A stretch of 64,000 nucleotides of DNA from Streptomyces sp. NBC_00390 (GTDB lineage: Bacteria; Actinomycetota; Actinomycetes; Streptomycetales; Streptomycetaceae). Positions within the stretch are counted from its first letter, which is position 1. Each line of letters opens with the position of its first letter. Below are positions 57,824 through 64,000 of the stretch, piece by piece. The stretch covers positions 1,612,001 through 1,676,000 of the forward strand of contig NZ_CP107945.1 in assembly GCF_036057275.1 (NCBI RefSeq). Direction: 5' to 3'. The notes beneath the pieces were generated by a model that was not told the origin of the DNA, did no database searches, and saw nothing but the letters and a program-made list of their open reading frames with translations. Made by a program: the position numbers and the translations under genes.

Positions 57824-59053
57824 TCAGTGGTGCGTCGGGGCGGCTTCGGCCGGCTCGGGTACCGGGGCCTGCTCCGGTACGGAGGCGGCGGATGCGCGGG
57901 TCCGGGTGCGGGTGAGCCGGCGCGCCAAAGGCTCGGTCCAGCGGGCGGTGAGCGGTCCGACAATCACCAGGATCAGTACGTAGGCGGTGGCCAGCGGGCC
58001 GATCCGGGGCTCGACACCGACGGCGAGACCGGCGATGACGATCGAGAACTCGCCGCGTGCGACCAGGGTTCCGCCGGCCCGCCATCGGCCCGCAGCCTTG
58101 ATCCCTGCCCGGCGGGCCGCGTACCAGCCGGTGGCGACCTTCGTCAGGGTGGTGGCGACGGCGAGCAGCAGAGCGGGAACGATGACGGGAGGAATCTCGG
58201 CCGGGTCGGTGGACAGGCCGAAGAAGACGAAGAAGACGGCGGCGAACAGATCGCGCAGCGGGACGAGAAGGTTGTGCGCACCTTCGGCGACCTCTCCGGA
58301 GAGGGCGATTCCGACGAGGAACGCGCCGACGGCGGCGGAGACCTGGAGTTCCTGGGCGATACCGGCCACGAAGAGGGTCAGCCCGAGGACGACCAGCAGC
58401 AGCATCTCCGGGTTGTCGGAGGAGACGGCACGGCTGATGAACCGGCCGTGCCGCAGGGCCACATAGAGCACGGCGCCGACCGTTCCGAGTGAGATCAGCA
58501 GCGTGAGGCCCGCGCCGCCCAGGCTCAGCCCGGCGAGCATCGCGGTGAGCAGCGGGAGGTACACGGCCATGGCGAGGTCTTCGATGACCAGGACACCGAG
58601 GACTACAGGTGTTTCACGGTTGCCGAGCCGGCCGAGGTCACCGAGCACCTTGGCGATGACGCCGGACGAGGAGATCCAGGTGACACCCGCCAGCGCGACG
58701 GCGGCGACCGGCCCCCAGCCGAGGATCAGCGCGGCCGCGGCGCCGGGCAGCGCGTTGAGGACGAAGTCGACGATGCCGGAGGGGTACTGGGTCTTCAGAT
58801 TGCTGACCAGTTCGGAGGCGCTGTATTCGAGGCCGAGGAGCAGAAGCAGCAGGATGACACCGATCTCGGCGCCGGTCGCGACGAACTCCTCACTGGCGTT
58901 GAGCGGCAGCAGTCCGCCATGGCCGAAGGCGAGCCCCGCCAGCAGGTACAGGGGTATGGGCGAGAAGCCGATACGCCCGGCGAGCCGGCCGAGGAGCCCC
59001 AGGGCGAGGATGATCGCGCCGAGTTCGATGAGCAGCGCGGTGGTGTCGTGCAC
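57824..59053 (-). CDS. Cation:proton antiporter, CPA2 family (KhtU-like)
   Basis: The 409-residue membrane protein has about 12 helices and the CPA2 pattern: IGFSPIPLYLLAGLAFGHGG, LEYSASELVSNLKTQYPSG, and SSSGVIAKVLGDLGRLGNRE. The last part is a basic cytoplasmic tail. CPA2 antiporters of this kind exchange K+ (or Na+) for H+. The GTG start is six bases after the TrkA_C protein gene, so the two form a KhtTU-like pair. It complements the Kdp importer in this window. Confidence 0.88.
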   Translation of the reverse strand: MHDTTALLIELGAIILALGLLGRLAGRIGFSPIPLYLLAGLAFGHGGLLPLNASEEFVATGAEIGVILLLLLLGLEYSASELVSNLKTQYPSGIVDFVLNALPGAAAALILGWGPVAAVALAGVTWISSSGVIAKVLGDLGRLGNRETPVVLGVLVIEDLAMAVYLPLLTAMLAGLSLGGAGLTLLISLGTVGAVLYVALRHGRFISRAVSSDNPEMLLLVVLGLTLFVAGIAQELQVSAAVGAFLVGIALSGEVAEGAHNLLVPLRDLFAAVFFVFFGLSTDPAEIPPVIVPALLLAVATTLTKVATGWYAARRAGIKAAGRWRAGGTLVARGEFSIVIAGLAVGVEPRIGPLATAYVLILVIVGPLTARWTEPLARRLTRTRTRASAASVPEQAPVPEPAEAAPTHH

Positions 59054-59059
59054 GGGCTT

Positions 59060-59545
59060 CTATCCTCCGGTGATCAGTTCGGCGACGGCGTCGACGCCTT
59101 CGCGGGTGCCGACGACGACGAGCGTGTCGCCCAGGGCGAAGCGGAAGTCCGGGGCGGGCGAGGGGAATGCGGCGGTACGGCGCAGTACGGCGACGATGGA
59201 CGCACCGGTGCGGGTGCGCGCCCGGGTGGAGCCGAGTGTCCGGCCGGCGTACGGAGAGCGTGTGGTGACGGCTATGTGCTCGGTCACCAGGTCGATCTCG
59301 ATGTGCTGGTGGAGATGGCCGATCGGGTCGGGGGTGAGCAGTTCGCCCAGCGCGGTCGCCTCGTGCGGGGCGAGCGGCGCGGCGACCTTGCAGCTGTCGT
59401 CGTCCTCGGGGTCGTGGAAGGCGAGGATGCGCCGCCCGTCCTGGTGGACGACGACCGAAAGATGCGCCCCCGCCTCGGTGTTGAGGTCGTAGCGGGTGCC
59501 GACTCCGGGCAGGGCGGTCTTGCTGACGTGCGCCGTGGGCTCCAT
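59060..59545 (-). CDS. TrkA_C-type regulatory subunit of the antiporter (KhtT-like)
   Basis: The 161-residue soluble protein has an N-terminal regulatory segment (TALPGVGTRYDLNTEAGAHL, VVVHQDGRRILAFHDPEDDD) and a C-terminal RCK-C/TrkA_C domain (TGASIVAVLRRTAAFPSPAP, DTLVVVGTREGVDAVAELI). In Bacillus KhtT gates the KhtU antiporter, and c-di-AMP or ATP may be ligands. The ATG at 59545 has GGAG eight bases ahead. It precedes the antiporter gene by six bases. Confidence 0.87.
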   Translation of the reverse strand: MEPTAHVSKTALPGVGTRYDLNTEAGAHLSVVVHQDGRRILAFHDPEDDDSCKVAAPLAPHEATALGELLTPDPIGHLHQHIEIDLVTEHIAVTTRSPYAGRTLGSTRARTRTGASIVAVLRRTAAFPSPAPDFRFALGDTLVVVGTREGVDAVAELITGG

Positions 59546-59899
59546 GGGGCATGCTCCATACAGACGGTGGTGGGCGGTGTGCGGGCACGGGTCCCAGCCG
59601 GCAGCGCCCGGCTGTCGCTCTCGGCAGCCGCTCCGGACGGAACGATGGTGCAGTACGTGACACACACCGGCACCGACCGGAGGACGGTCGGTCTCAGCCG
59701 GTCCGGTCCGTATCGGGAACACCGTTGCGCGCACGGGTGTCGATACGCGCGGACCTGACGTGCGCGGAGGGGCGGCCGAGGCACGGGGTGAGGCCGAAGC
59801 GCACCATCACATGCCTTCCGTCGGACCGGCGCCATGAGCGCCGGCAGCCCTACCACGGTCACAGGAGCCTTGGGTCCACCCCAAGGGCGGGCAATGACT

Positions 59900-59940
59900 C
59901 GGTAAAAATCTTACCGTAGAGCAAATGACGGAAAGTCATT
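59900..59940. promoter_or_regulatory. Two inverted repeats upstream of the antiporter pair
   Basis: CGGTAA-N5-TTACCG (59900-59916) and AATGAC-N5-GTCATT (59924-59940) are perfect and adjacent, in an AT-richer stretch. A further AATGAC stands at 59893-59898. They look like operators. Confidence 0.5.
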
Positions 59941-59988
59941 CTGAATCGGCTCTTACCATCTGAAAACGGACGGCAGATGAGAAGAAAT

Positions 59989-60013
59989 GGCGCCCGCGAA
60001 TCTCGCGGGCGCC
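59989..60013 (-). terminator. Terminator of the substrate-binding-like gene
   Basis: Perfect 11-bp stem GGCGCCCGCGA (59989-59999) and TCGCGGGCGCC (60003-60013), 3-base loop. On the minus strand ATTTCTTCTC follows. Confidence 0.88.
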
Positions 60014-60028
60014 GGGCCGGACCGATGG

Positions 60029-60916
60029 TCAGGAAGGTGAAGCCGCCACCGCTCGCAGGGCCCCTGCGACGGTGTCGAAGAACGCGGCGTGGGCAGCGGG
60101 GCCGGGAGCAAGCTCGGGGTTCCACGGAACGATGCGGGCCCGCGCGGCGAGGGCCCGCCGCAGCTCGACGGCCGCCGGACCGTCCAGCGACAGCGCGTTG
60201 ACCCGGACGTCGGTCAGCACGATCTCCGCTTCCAGCCGGGCGGCCGACGCCCGGTCGACGGTGGACCAGTTGACACCCGGCCCCGCCTCGGGCGCCACCA
60301 GGGCCACCCCGCACTCGGCCAGTGCGCGCAGATCCGGCCAGGTGTGGGGCCGCGCCAGGTGGACGCTGTCGGGCGCGGCGGGTGACAGCGCGAGGACCCG
60401 CGCTCCCCCGGCCTCGGCCGCCGCGGAGCGCAACCGCTGCCGGGCCCCCGCCAGTTCCGCCGCCGCGGCCGGATCGTCCTGCGCGCCGAGGGAACGGGCC
60501 AGTGCGGCGAACCGCTCACGGACGTCGTCGAGCGAACGCCCCTGTCCCACGTCGAGCACCACGACAGGGACCCGTTCCTCGATGTGCTTGGCCGTGTCCG
60601 GATCCAGACCGTAGACCTGGTCGGAGCCGTAGGTCACCGCCACGAGCAGGTCGGGGCGGGCCCGGAGCACCGCCTCCGCGTCGACGGCCGCGCCCGATCC
60701 GAGGTACGCGATCTCGTCGCGGGGCAGCGCCCCGGCTTTCGCCGGATCGACTGTGTCGCCGTCGTGATGGGATCCGAACACCCCGACGGGGCGTATCCCG
60801 TGGTCGAACAGTGCCGCGCCTGCCTGCACATAGGCGACCAGCCTCACCGGGCGGTTGCCGACAGTCGCCATCCGCCCCCGGTCGTCCAGGAATTGCCACT
60901 CCGTCACTCGCGCCAT
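60029..60916 (-). CDS. Siderophore-binding-protein-like (FecB/TroA fold) without signal peptide
   Basis: The 295-residue protein has the substrate-binding fold of iron-siderophore transport: PVRLVAYVQAGAALFDHGIR, PDLLVAVTYGSDQVYGLDPD, RVPVVVLDVGQGRSLDDVRE, then a helical backbone linker. It starts MARVTEWQFLDDRGRMATVG, with no signal peptide or lipobox, so it should stay in the cytoplasm. The usual binding proteins are lipoproteins. No ABC genes are adjacent. Either the true start is elsewhere (nothing hydrophobic is upstream) or it is a repurposed cytoplasmic sensor or carrier. Confidence 0.8.
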   Translation of the reverse strand: MARVTEWQFLDDRGRMATVGNRPVRLVAYVQAGAALFDHGIRPVGVFGSHHDGDTVDPAKAGALPRDEIAYLGSGAAVDAEAVLRARPDLLVAVTYGSDQVYGLDPDTAKHIEERVPVVVLDVGQGRSLDDVRERFAALARSLGAQDDPAAAAELAGARQRLRSAAAEAGGARVLALSPAAPDSVHLARPHTWPDLRALAECGVALVAPEAGPGVNWSTVDRASAARLEAEIVLTDVRVNALSLDGPAAVELRRALAARARIVPWNPELAPGPAAHAAFFDTVAGALRAVAASPS

Positions 60917-61043
60917 GCCGCCCGCACCCCAGTTCCTCGACTCGTCAGCCGGTCACCGTCCCCGGTTCACTGCCCCACGGTTTCCCCCGTCACGCGCAGG
61001 GATCTTCATGGATTCAACTTCCCTGCCGGACAAGGCAATCCGG

Positions 61044-62162
61044 TCACACAGGGGTCGCCGCCGCCGGCAGCGTGACCTCGAAACGGCAGCCGCCGGTGAC
61101 ATTGCGGACATCGGCGTGGCCGGCATGGGCCTCGACGATGCCGCGGACGATCGCCAGGCCGAGACCGGCACCGGCCGGGGGCGTACGGGCCGGTGAACCG
61201 CGCCAGCCGGTGTCGAAGACGCGGGGCAGATCCTCCTCGGGGATCCCTCCGCAGCCGTCGGTGACGGACAGCACCACACAGTCCTCGTGACGCTCGGCGG
61301 CGACGGCGACCGTGCCGTCGGCCGGCGTCCGGCGGATCGCGTTGACGAGCAGGTTCGCCAGCACCCGGGTCATCTCCTTGCCGTCCACCTCGACCGGGAC
61401 CGGCTCGACGCGGCCGCCGACGAGATGCACGCCGTGTTCGCGCGCGAGCGGGTCCGCCCCTGCCAGCGCTTCGCCGACCAGGTCGTACACGGACATCCGG
61501 GTGGGGGTGAGCGCCAGGGCACCCGCGTGGATGCGGGACAGCTCGAAGAGGTCGCCGACCATCGAGTTCAGACGCTCGACCTCGGTACGGATCTGGCGGA
61601 AGTAGCGCTCGGGGTCCTGGACGACCCCGTCCTCCAGCGCCTCCGACATCGCGCGCAACCCCGCGAGCGGGGTCCGCAGATCGTGCGAGATCCAGGCGAC
61701 GAGCTCACGCCGTGAGGTCTCCAGGGCGCGTTCGCGCTCCCGGGAGGCCGCGAGCCGGTCGCTGGTCACGGCGAGCTCACGGCTGAGCTCCTCGAGCTCC
61801 GCAGTCGACGCGCCCACGGGTGCGGAGAAGGACCCGCCCTCGCCGAACGAGCGTGCCGCCAGGGTGAGTTCGCGACTGCGCGCGACGACCCAGCGCCCGA
61901 GCAGCAGCGCGGTGGCGAGCGAGACGACGGCGGCCATCGCGACGACGGTGGTGACCACGGTGAGGTCGTGCGGCGACAGGAACATCGCCCGGGCGACCGC
62001 GAGGGTCCCCGCGAGCATGGCGGTGACGGTGACGGCGGCGACAACGGTCAGCGAGACGGTGACGGACCGGTGCCGCAGCAGCCGCAGCACGACGGCCCCG
62101 AGCAGCCCGGCACCGACGGCCCCGAGGAACGCGAACAGGGCGATGAGGAGGGTGTCCCGCAT
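61044..62162 (-). CDS. Sensor histidine kinase
   Basis: The 372-residue kinase has four N-terminal membrane helices within about residues 1-90, with very short loops and no large outer domain. It then has a HAMP-like linker, HisKA with H160 in WISHDLRTPLAGLRAMSEAL, and HATPase_c (NLLVNAIRRTPADG, DGCGGIPEEDLPRVFD, GAGLGLAIVRGIVEAHAG). It probably senses the membrane or an internal cue. It is cotranscribed with the response regulator gene, five bases upstream. Confidence 0.9.
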   Translation of the reverse strand: MRDTLLIALFAFLGAVGAGLLGAVVLRLLRHRSVTVSLTVVAAVTVTAMLAGTLAVARAMFLSPHDLTVVTTVVAMAAVVSLATALLLGRWVVARSRELTLAARSFGEGGSFSAPVGASTAELEELSRELAVTSDRLAASRERERALETSRRELVAWISHDLRTPLAGLRAMSEALEDGVVQDPERYFRQIRTEVERLNSMVGDLFELSRIHAGALALTPTRMSVYDLVGEALAGADPLAREHGVHLVGGRVEPVPVEVDGKEMTRVLANLLVNAIRRTPADGTVAVAAERHEDCVVLSVTDGCGGIPEEDLPRVFDTGWRGSPARTPPAGAGLGLAIVRGIVEAHAGHADVRNVTGGCRFEVTLPAAATPV

Positions 62163-62167
62163 GATGA

Positions 62168-63322
62168 TCAGCCCTCTCCCCGCGCGCCGCGCCCTTCGGG
62201 ATCCGGTCCGCCCGGCCCGGCAGGGACGGCGCCCCCCGACGCCGTGGACCCAGTGGACCCATACGGGGCGGCCCCGCCCGAAGGCCCTGACGGCGCATCA
62301 CCGTGCGACGCATGCCCGGCTGAGGACGCCGCCGGATCACCGCCGGTCACACCTGCGGGCCGCGCTCCGCCGGACCGCGTACCGGACCCGGGCCGCGGGG
62401 CGGCTCGGGTGCCGGCTCCGGGACGTACCCGACCGGACGGCATGCCCCTGGCATCTCGTCCGCCCCCCACGGTGCCGGGGTGCTGGTCCCCCGGCGGCGC
62501 ATGGCCCTGCGGCGGCTCGTCGCCCGGCACGACGCCGGACCGCGCCTGGCCGGACCCGGGCCGCGTCCCGGCCGCCGGTGGTGCGGGTTCCGGCCGTGCC
62601 CCGGCCGGTGTCTTCGCCGGTTCCTCGTCGTCCGGGACGTCGAACCGGTAGCCGACCCCCCACACCGTCTGGATCAGCCTCGGACGGGCCGGGTCGTCCT
62701 CGATCTTGCCGCGCAGGCGGCGCACATGGACCGTGACCGTCGACAGGTCACCGAACTCCCAGCCCCACACCTCCTGCATCAGCCTCTCCCTGCCGATCGC
62801 CTCCCCCGGGTGCCGTATCAGATGCGCCAGCAGGTCGAACTCCCGCAGTGTCAGGGCAAGTTCGCGGCCGTCCTTGACCGCGCGCCGGGCCGCCGGGTCC
62901 AGCACGATGCCCGCCGCGGACAGCTCGGGCCCCGGCCGCCGCTCCCCCGTGCCGCCGGCGCCCCTGCGCAGCACGGACTCCACCCGCAGCACCAGCTCGC
63001 GGGGGCTGAACGGCTTGGTCACATAGTCGTCCGCCCCTATTTCGAGCCCGAGGATCCGGTCGTCCTCGTCGCCGCGCGCCGTCAGCATGATCACCGGTAC
63101 GCGGCCGAGCTCGCCGGTCCGGAGCCTGCGGCAGACCTCCAGGCCGTCCATGCCCGGCAGCATCAGGTCGAGCACGACCAGGTCGGGCCGTCGTCCGGCA
63201 GCGAGCCTGAGCGCCTGCGGCCCGTCCGCCGCCCGGTCCACGGTGAAACCCGCGCGCTCCAGATATCCGGTGACCACTTCGGCAACTGTCGGGTCGTCGT
63301 CGACAACCAGGATGTTGTGCAT
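62168..63322 (-). CDS. OmpR-family response regulator with long disordered tail
   Basis: The receiver domain (1-120) has phospho-acceptor D52 (VVLDLMLPGMDG) and switch Lys in DDYVTKPFS. The winged helix (about 130-230) has LTLREFDLLAHLIRHPGEAI and TVTVHVRRLRGKIEDDPARP. The protein should end near residue 230 (GYRFDVP), but 154 residues of Gly/Pro/Ser/Ala/Arg follow to 384. The frame is clean and the tail is not homologous to anything I know. The ATG follows GAGGAG by ten bases. It is the first gene of the pair with the kinase. Confidence 0.9.
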   Translation of the reverse strand: MHNILVVDDDPTVAEVVTGYLERAGFTVDRAADGPQALRLAAGRRPDLVVLDLMLPGMDGLEVCRRLRTGELGRVPVIMLTARGDEDDRILGLEIGADDYVTKPFSPRELVLRVESVLRRGAGGTGERRPGPELSAAGIVLDPAARRAVKDGRELALTLREFDLLAHLIRHPGEAIGRERLMQEVWGWEFGDLSTVTVHVRRLRGKIEDDPARPRLIQTVWGVGYRFDVPDDEEPAKTPAGARPEPAPPAAGTRPGSGQARSGVVPGDEPPQGHAPPGDQHPGTVGGGRDARGMPSGRVRPGAGTRAAPRPGSGTRSGGARPAGVTGGDPAASSAGHASHGDAPSGPSGGAAPYGSTGSTASGGAVPAGPGGPDPEGRGARGEG

Positions 63323-63371
63323 ACCGCAAGTCTCCTCGTCCCACCCGGCCCTCACCGCCGCACCGGGCCTT

Positions 63372-63395
63372 ACGAATCCATGACGTCCGATTCGT
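63372..63395. promoter_or_regulatory. Inverted repeat ACGAATC-N10-GATTCGT
   Basis: Perfect 7-bp arms (63372-63378 and 63389-63395) between the divergent response regulator and VOC genes, 50 bases from the former's start and 38 from the latter's. Confidence 0.55.
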
Positions 63396-63433
63396 TCAAG
63401 ACCGGCCGCGACGGCCCTGCCTACGGTGAGGTC

Positions 63434-63844
63434 ATGACTCCTCGACCCGACGCCATCGGCCTCGTCGTCGCCGACACGGCCGCCTCGCTCGCCTTCTACC
63501 GCCGGCTGGGACTGGACATCCCCGCCGACGCCGACACCGCTCCCCATGTCCAGCACACGCTCCCCGGCGGCCTGCGGTTGCTGTGGGACACGGAGGAGAC
63601 CGTCCGTTCGTTCGACCCCGAGTGGACCAGGCCCACGGGCGGCGACCGGATCGGGCTCTGTTTCGCCTGCGACGGTCCCGCCGAGGTGGACTCCGTCTAC
63701 GCGGGGCTGACCGAGGCCGGGTACCGGGGCCACCTCAAGCCCTGGGACGCGTTCTGGGGGCAGCGCTACGCGGTCGTGCTCGACCCCGACGGCAACGGCG
63801 TCTCGCTGTTCGCCGACGCCCCGACGGCGCCAGACGCCTCGTAG
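63434..63844 (+). CDS. VOC-family (glyoxalase/dioxygenase-like) protein
   Basis: The 136-residue protein has paired beta-alpha-beta-beta-beta modules: [27 protein letters not shown] and [20 protein letters not shown], ending [19 protein letters not shown]. The usual first metal His is not present at the start (IGLVVADT), so it may be a binding or resistance-type VOC protein rather than an enzyme. The ATG at 63434 follows GGTGAGG. Its end overlaps the convergent AraC gene. Confidence 0.85.
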   Translation: MTPRPDAIGLVVADTAASLAFYRRLGLDIPADADTAPHVQHTLPGGLRLLWDTEETVRSFDPEWTRPTGGDRIGLCFACDGPAEVDSVYAGLTEAGYRGHLKPWDAFWGQRYAVVLDPDGNGVSLFADAPTAPDAS

Positions 63845-64000
63845 TCGCCGAGCGTCATCCCGGCCAGCGCTCGCATCTCCCGGGCGAGATGCGCCTGGTC
63901 CGCGCAGCCTGCGCGGAGTGCGGCCGCCGCGTACGGAACGCCCCGGCGCACCAGGGCCAGGGCCCGCTGCAGCCGCAGGATGCGGGCCAACGTCTTGGGG
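63766..64000 (-). CDS. AraC-family regulator, C-terminal end (start outside the window)
   Basis: Only the last 77 residues are present. They contain the second AraC helix-turn-helix: [20 protein letters not shown], then [20 protein letters not shown] and [12 protein letters not shown]. The tail after that overlaps the VOC gene by 79 bases in the opposite direction. Such a close convergent overlap is typical of a regulator next to its target. Confidence 0.85.
   Translation of the reverse strand, partial: PKTLARILRLQRALALVRRGVPYAAAALRAGCADQAHLAREMRALAGMTLGDYEASGAVGASANSETPLPSGSSTTA

Larger units (their letters stand above)
59546..60028. other. Upstream region of the antiporter pair, 480 bases
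   Basis: No gene is supported; open frames are GC artefacts. The left two thirds are ordinary GC-rich spacer. The right third (59890-59990) is AT-richer and carries two inverted repeats and the terminator of the next gene. Confidence 0.5.

Overview
The window is high-GC actinobacterial chromosome and almost certainly Streptomyces. Third codon positions are nearly all G or C, and GTG and TTG starts are common. It carries Streptomyces-typical families: a subtilisin inhibitor of the SSI family, DUF6381, DUF2637, an ECF41 sigma factor, a PucR regulator and large secreted proteins. There is no rRNA, CRISPR array or intact insertion sequence, and I found no convincing tRNA.

Layout. 1-6.5 kb (minus strand): a potassium-responsive kdp locus transcribed as a 27-aa membrane peptide, kdpF, kdpA, kdpB, kdpC, then a 20-bp hairpin, kdpE and kdpD (cut by the window edge). 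7.3-9.0 kb: a truncated second kdpB on the opposite strand and a broken XRE regulator. 9.2-15.4 kb: a DUF6381 protein, a PLP aminotransferase, a secreted PGRP amidase with FG-GAP repeats, and an ECF sigma factor with an overlapping membrane gene (possible anti-sigma). 15.7-24.5 kb: a purine catabolism unit, with three-subunit xanthine dehydrogenase, an AzgA-type purine permease and XdhC on the minus strand and pucR divergent. 25-31 kb: small regulatory and membrane genes, plus a FhuF-like iron reductase behind an iron box. 31-38 kb: GH38 alpha-mannosidase, pyruvate oxidase/dehydrogenase PoxB, and a PP2C-fold protein that has lost most of its metal ligands. 38-45.5 kb: a secreted S8 protease with a divergent LuxR-type regulator, DUF456, a PPOX-fold oxidoreductase, RsgA, and a 23-codon reading frame with a perfect Shine-Dalgarno upstream of rsgA. 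45.7-46.5 kb: broken gene fragments. 46.6-48.2 kb: an ECF41 sigma factor with its usual carboxymuconolactone decarboxylase partner and a textbook ECF41 promoter. 48.5-55.6 kb: a lamin-tail secreted protein, hemerythrin, a methyltransferase, a PHB depolymerase, a PHP-domain protein and an SSI inhibitor with Lys at P1. 55.7-64 kb: a VWA-domain membrane pair, a KhtTU-like K+/H+ antiporter pair, a substrate-binding-like protein without a signal peptide, a two-component system whose regulator has a 154-residue disordered tail, a VOC protein, and the end of an AraC regulator.

How the genes work together. Kdp imports K+ at low concentration and the KhtTU-like pair probably exports it, so both arms of K+ homeostasis lie in one window. 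The purine block couples uptake, oxidation and cofactor insertion under PucR. Several sigma/partner and regulator/target pairs are overlapping or divergent. I saw no single large novel system. The most unusual items are the kdpB duplicate with an apparent gene-conversion tract, the two tiny well-translated reading frames, and the degenerate PP2C protein.
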